From Bacillus sp. ISL-18 (GTDB lineage: Bacteria > Bacillota > Bacilli > Bacillales > Cytobacillaceae): a stretch of DNA of 64,000 bases. Both the position numbers and the translations under genes were made by a program. Below the pieces are notes generated by a model. The model saw only the letters and a program-made list of their open reading frames with translations. It had not been told where the DNA came from and did not search any database. This document shows, piece by piece, positions 62,390-64,000 of the stretch. How positions within the stretch are numbered: the stretch's first letter is position 1; each line of letters opens with the position of its first letter. The stretch lies in contig NZ_JAGGQG010000010.1 in the NCBI RefSeq assembly GCF_018613415.1, forward strand, positions 97,888-161,887, read 5' to 3'.

Positions 62390-63066
62390 TGCCAATTCAC
62401 CCCTTGTGTAGAAATGATATAGTCAACGAATACCCCAGGAGTTATAATTTCATCCGGGTCAAGACTTCCCAATGGGACAATTTCCTCTACCTCAGCAATG
62501 GTTATTTCTCCAGCCATTGCTACAAGCGGATTCGTATTACGGGCGCTTTTGTCATAGATTAAATTGCCATAGACATCTGCCTTTTTGGCATAGACAATCG
62601 AAACTTCGGCTGTTAAAGCCGTTTCCACTAGATATTCGTTTCCATGAAGCTGATAGCGTGGTTTGTCTCTAGATACGATTTCATTGTCCATCCCAATATC
62701 AGATAAAATAGCTGGCAGTCCCACCCCTCCAGCACGAATTCTTTCAGCTAATATTCCTTGTGGTGAGAACTCAACCTCCAACTTTCCATCATGCATGAGC
62801 TGGCCGGCAACGGGATTTGAACCAATATGTGATGCAATAACTTTTCTCGCGCGTCCACGGCTGACTATTTTCCCTATGCCAATATGGGGAAATCCTGTAT
62901 CATTGCCAATTAAGGTAAGATCTTGAATACCCTTCTCCAATATTGCATCAATTATGGTTGGGGGTGTACCAACCCCTCCAAAACCGCCGAACATTAAGGT
63001 CATTCCATCGTAAAAACATTTCATAACAGCCCCTACGGTAGTTATTTTTCCAAATGGGTTTTCCAT
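62374..63066 (-). CDS. yodS: CoA-transferase subunit A (YodS)
   Basis: 230 aa alpha subunit. MLMFGGFGGVGTPPTIIDAI is the G-rich CoA site (LMFGGFGGVGTP), GNDTGFPHIGIGK, SHIGSNPVAG, FSPQGILAERIRAGG, and EYLVETALTAEVSIVYA. It abuts yodT (63067) and overlaps yodR, so all are one operon. Confidence 0.9.
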   Translation of the reverse strand: MENPFGKITTVGAVMKCFYDGMTLMFGGFGGVGTPPTIIDAILEKGIQDLTLIGNDTGFPHIGIGKIVSRGRARKVIASHIGSNPVAGQLMHDGKLEVEFSPQGILAERIRAGGVGLPAILSDIGMDNEIVSRDKPRYQLHGNEYLVETALTAEVSIVYAKKADVYGNLIYDKSARNTNPLVAMAGEITIAEVEEIVPLGSLDPDEIITPGVFVDYIISTQGVNWQWAWE

Positions 63067-64000
63067 CTAATGTTCATCCCCCATTCCTGTACTAAATTCG
63101 TTCGAAAAAGCTGTAAAAGTGGCTTTTATCAGTAAGACCAATTCCTCCATCTCCCGTTTAGTAATGGTTAAGGGAGGGGAGATAATAATGGCATCCCCAT
63201 TTACTCCATCTAATCCAGCACCTGCGGGGTAAACAAGTAATCCTTTCTCTTTAGCAAGTTCGATTATTTTTGCTGTAACAGTGGACGTCCTCGGAAATGG
63301 GGTTTTCGTGTTTTGGTCTGCGACCAGTTCAATCCCCAGCAGCAAGCCCTTTCCTCGGACGTCTCCAATAAAAGAGAATTGTGACTTTAACTTTTCAAGC
63401 TGATTTTTCAAATAGATTCCCTTCGATTCTACTTCTTTCAAAATCTCGTTTTTTTCTAAGTACTCCAATACTGCCAAAGAAACTGCACATGACTGTGGGT
63501 TGGCACTCAAGGTATGTCCGCTCATTACGGACTTTGAACCAGCTAGTATCGGCTCCATGACTTTGTCACTTGCTACTGCAGCAGCAATAGGAGCAAATCC
63601 TGCTCCCATTCCTTTTCCAAATGCAACAATATCAGGTACGATTCCCCATTGCTCACAGGCTAGCATCGTTCCTGTCCGCCCAAAGCCAGTCATTACCTCA
63701 TCTGCGATAAACAGGATGCCATTATCGTCACAGATTTTTTTTATCTGTTTAAAATAATCTTTTGGCGGAGCAATCGCCCCTCCCGCAGCTCCAATTACTG
63801 GTTCAGCTATAAAGGCTGCGATTTGTTCAGCACCTATTCGTTTAATTGAGGTTTCTAATTCTTTGGCACACAAGTAATTACAAGAGGGGGCTTCCAGATT
63901 GTAAGGACAACGGTAGCAATAGGGTGGGTGAATAGCAGGAAAATCTTCTAAGAGAGGAACAAACCGCGCCCTCCTTCCTGGATGACCAGACATCGAGAGC
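63067..64000 (-). CDS. yodT: Class III aminotransferase YodT (5' end outside window)
   Basis: PLP-dependent aminotransferase, here its C-terminal 310 residues. The frame is open through 64000. PLP residues: FIADEVMTGFGRTGTML (Asp pairing the pyridine N), and the Schiff-base Lys in VAFGKGMGAGFAPIAA. MSGHTLSANP and GKGLLLGIELVADQ are typical of class III. It probably transaminates a beta- or gamma-amino intermediate from lysine. The start lies beyond the window. Confidence 0.92.
   Translation of the reverse strand, partial: LSMSGHPGRRARFVPLLEDFPAIHPPYCYRCPYNLEAPSCNYLCAKELETSIKRIGAEQIAAFIAEPVIGAAGGAIAPPKDYFKQIKKICDDNGILFIADEVMTGFGRTGTMLACEQWGIVPDIVAFGKGMGAGFAPIAAAVASDKVMEPILAGSKSVMSGHTLSANPQSCAVSLAVLEYLEKNEILKEVESKGIYLKNQLEKLKSQFSFIGDVRGKGLLLGIELVADQNTKTPFPRTSTVTAKIIELAKEKGLLVYPAGAGLDGVNGDAIIISPPLTITKREMEELVLLIKATFTAFSNEFSTGMGDEH

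Overview
The window comes from the chromosome of a low-GC, endospore-forming Firmicute of the family Bacillaceae, probably near Bacillus or Neobacillus. The evidence is the gene content: Sda, Spo0M, GerP-like and Hsp20-like spore proteins, a YhcN/YlaJ lipoprotein, and the yozD-yodN-yozE-yokU-kamA-yodPQRST neighbourhood. Strong AGGAGG-type ribosome binding sites, frequent TTG/GTG starts and intrinsic terminators at most gene ends agree with this. There is no prophage, CRISPR array, rRNA operon or complete insertion sequence. The window looks like ordinary backbone with a few unusual islands.

Layout. 1-4.8 kb: the 3' part of an ABC-F ATPase, small conserved genes, a first GerPC-like/Hsp20/GerPA-like module, and a DacF-type carboxypeptidase. 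4.9-13 kb: mprF, a membrane-anchored cupredoxin, pflB-pflA, and a small gene with a second-type YidC. 13-18 kb: a sporulation lipoprotein, DUF6501, an sda-like gene, an ArlRS/YkoGH-like two-component system, and mnmH. 18.2-25.3 kb: a complete trpEGDCFBA operon on the minus strand behind two consecutive Trp-specific T-box elements and a good sigma-A promoter. 25.5-32.5 kb: an MFS exporter, a tRNA-Gly/tRNA-Ser pair, and a DMSO-reductase-type molybdoenzyme operon with a TorD-type chaperone but no obvious membrane anchor.

32.5-42.4 kb: a probable small RNA with its own promoter, divergent ku/ligD (NHEJ), a dapF-like gene, a 170-bp MITE-like element flanked by an 8-bp direct repeat, a patatin-like lipase, an amidohydrolase, a GNAT gene behind a tRNA-T-arm-like switchable leader, and an SDR lacking the usual catalytic residues. 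42.5-44.1 kb: a second, four-gene GerPA-like/GerPA-like/Hsp20/GerPC-like module behind a sigma-K-like promoter. This is the clearest candidate for a little-described system, because the same protein set occurs twice in one window. 44-52 kb: exported proteins, a COG0523 GTPase, a C-terminal processing protease, copA with a possible CsoR operator, and deoD. 52-54.2 kb: an operon of a His/Ser-rich small protein, a divergent Ser/Thr kinase and Spo0M. 54.4-64 kb: the lysine/beta-lysine catabolic region. Here kamA sits behind a perfect sigma-54 promoter next to a sigma-54 activator (KamR type), followed upstream by ablB, yodQ, yodR, yodS and the 3' part of yodT.

How the parts work together: the DacF-type enzyme, the GerP-like/Hsp20 modules, Spo0M with its kinase, Sda and the YhcN/YlaJ lipoprotein point to spore formation and coat/germination functions. 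Pfl, the DMSO-reductase-type operon and the Fe-S proteins point to anaerobic growth. The kam/yod genes convert lysine through beta-lysine to CoA-linked intermediates. All assignments rest on reading motifs and gene order. No database search was run.
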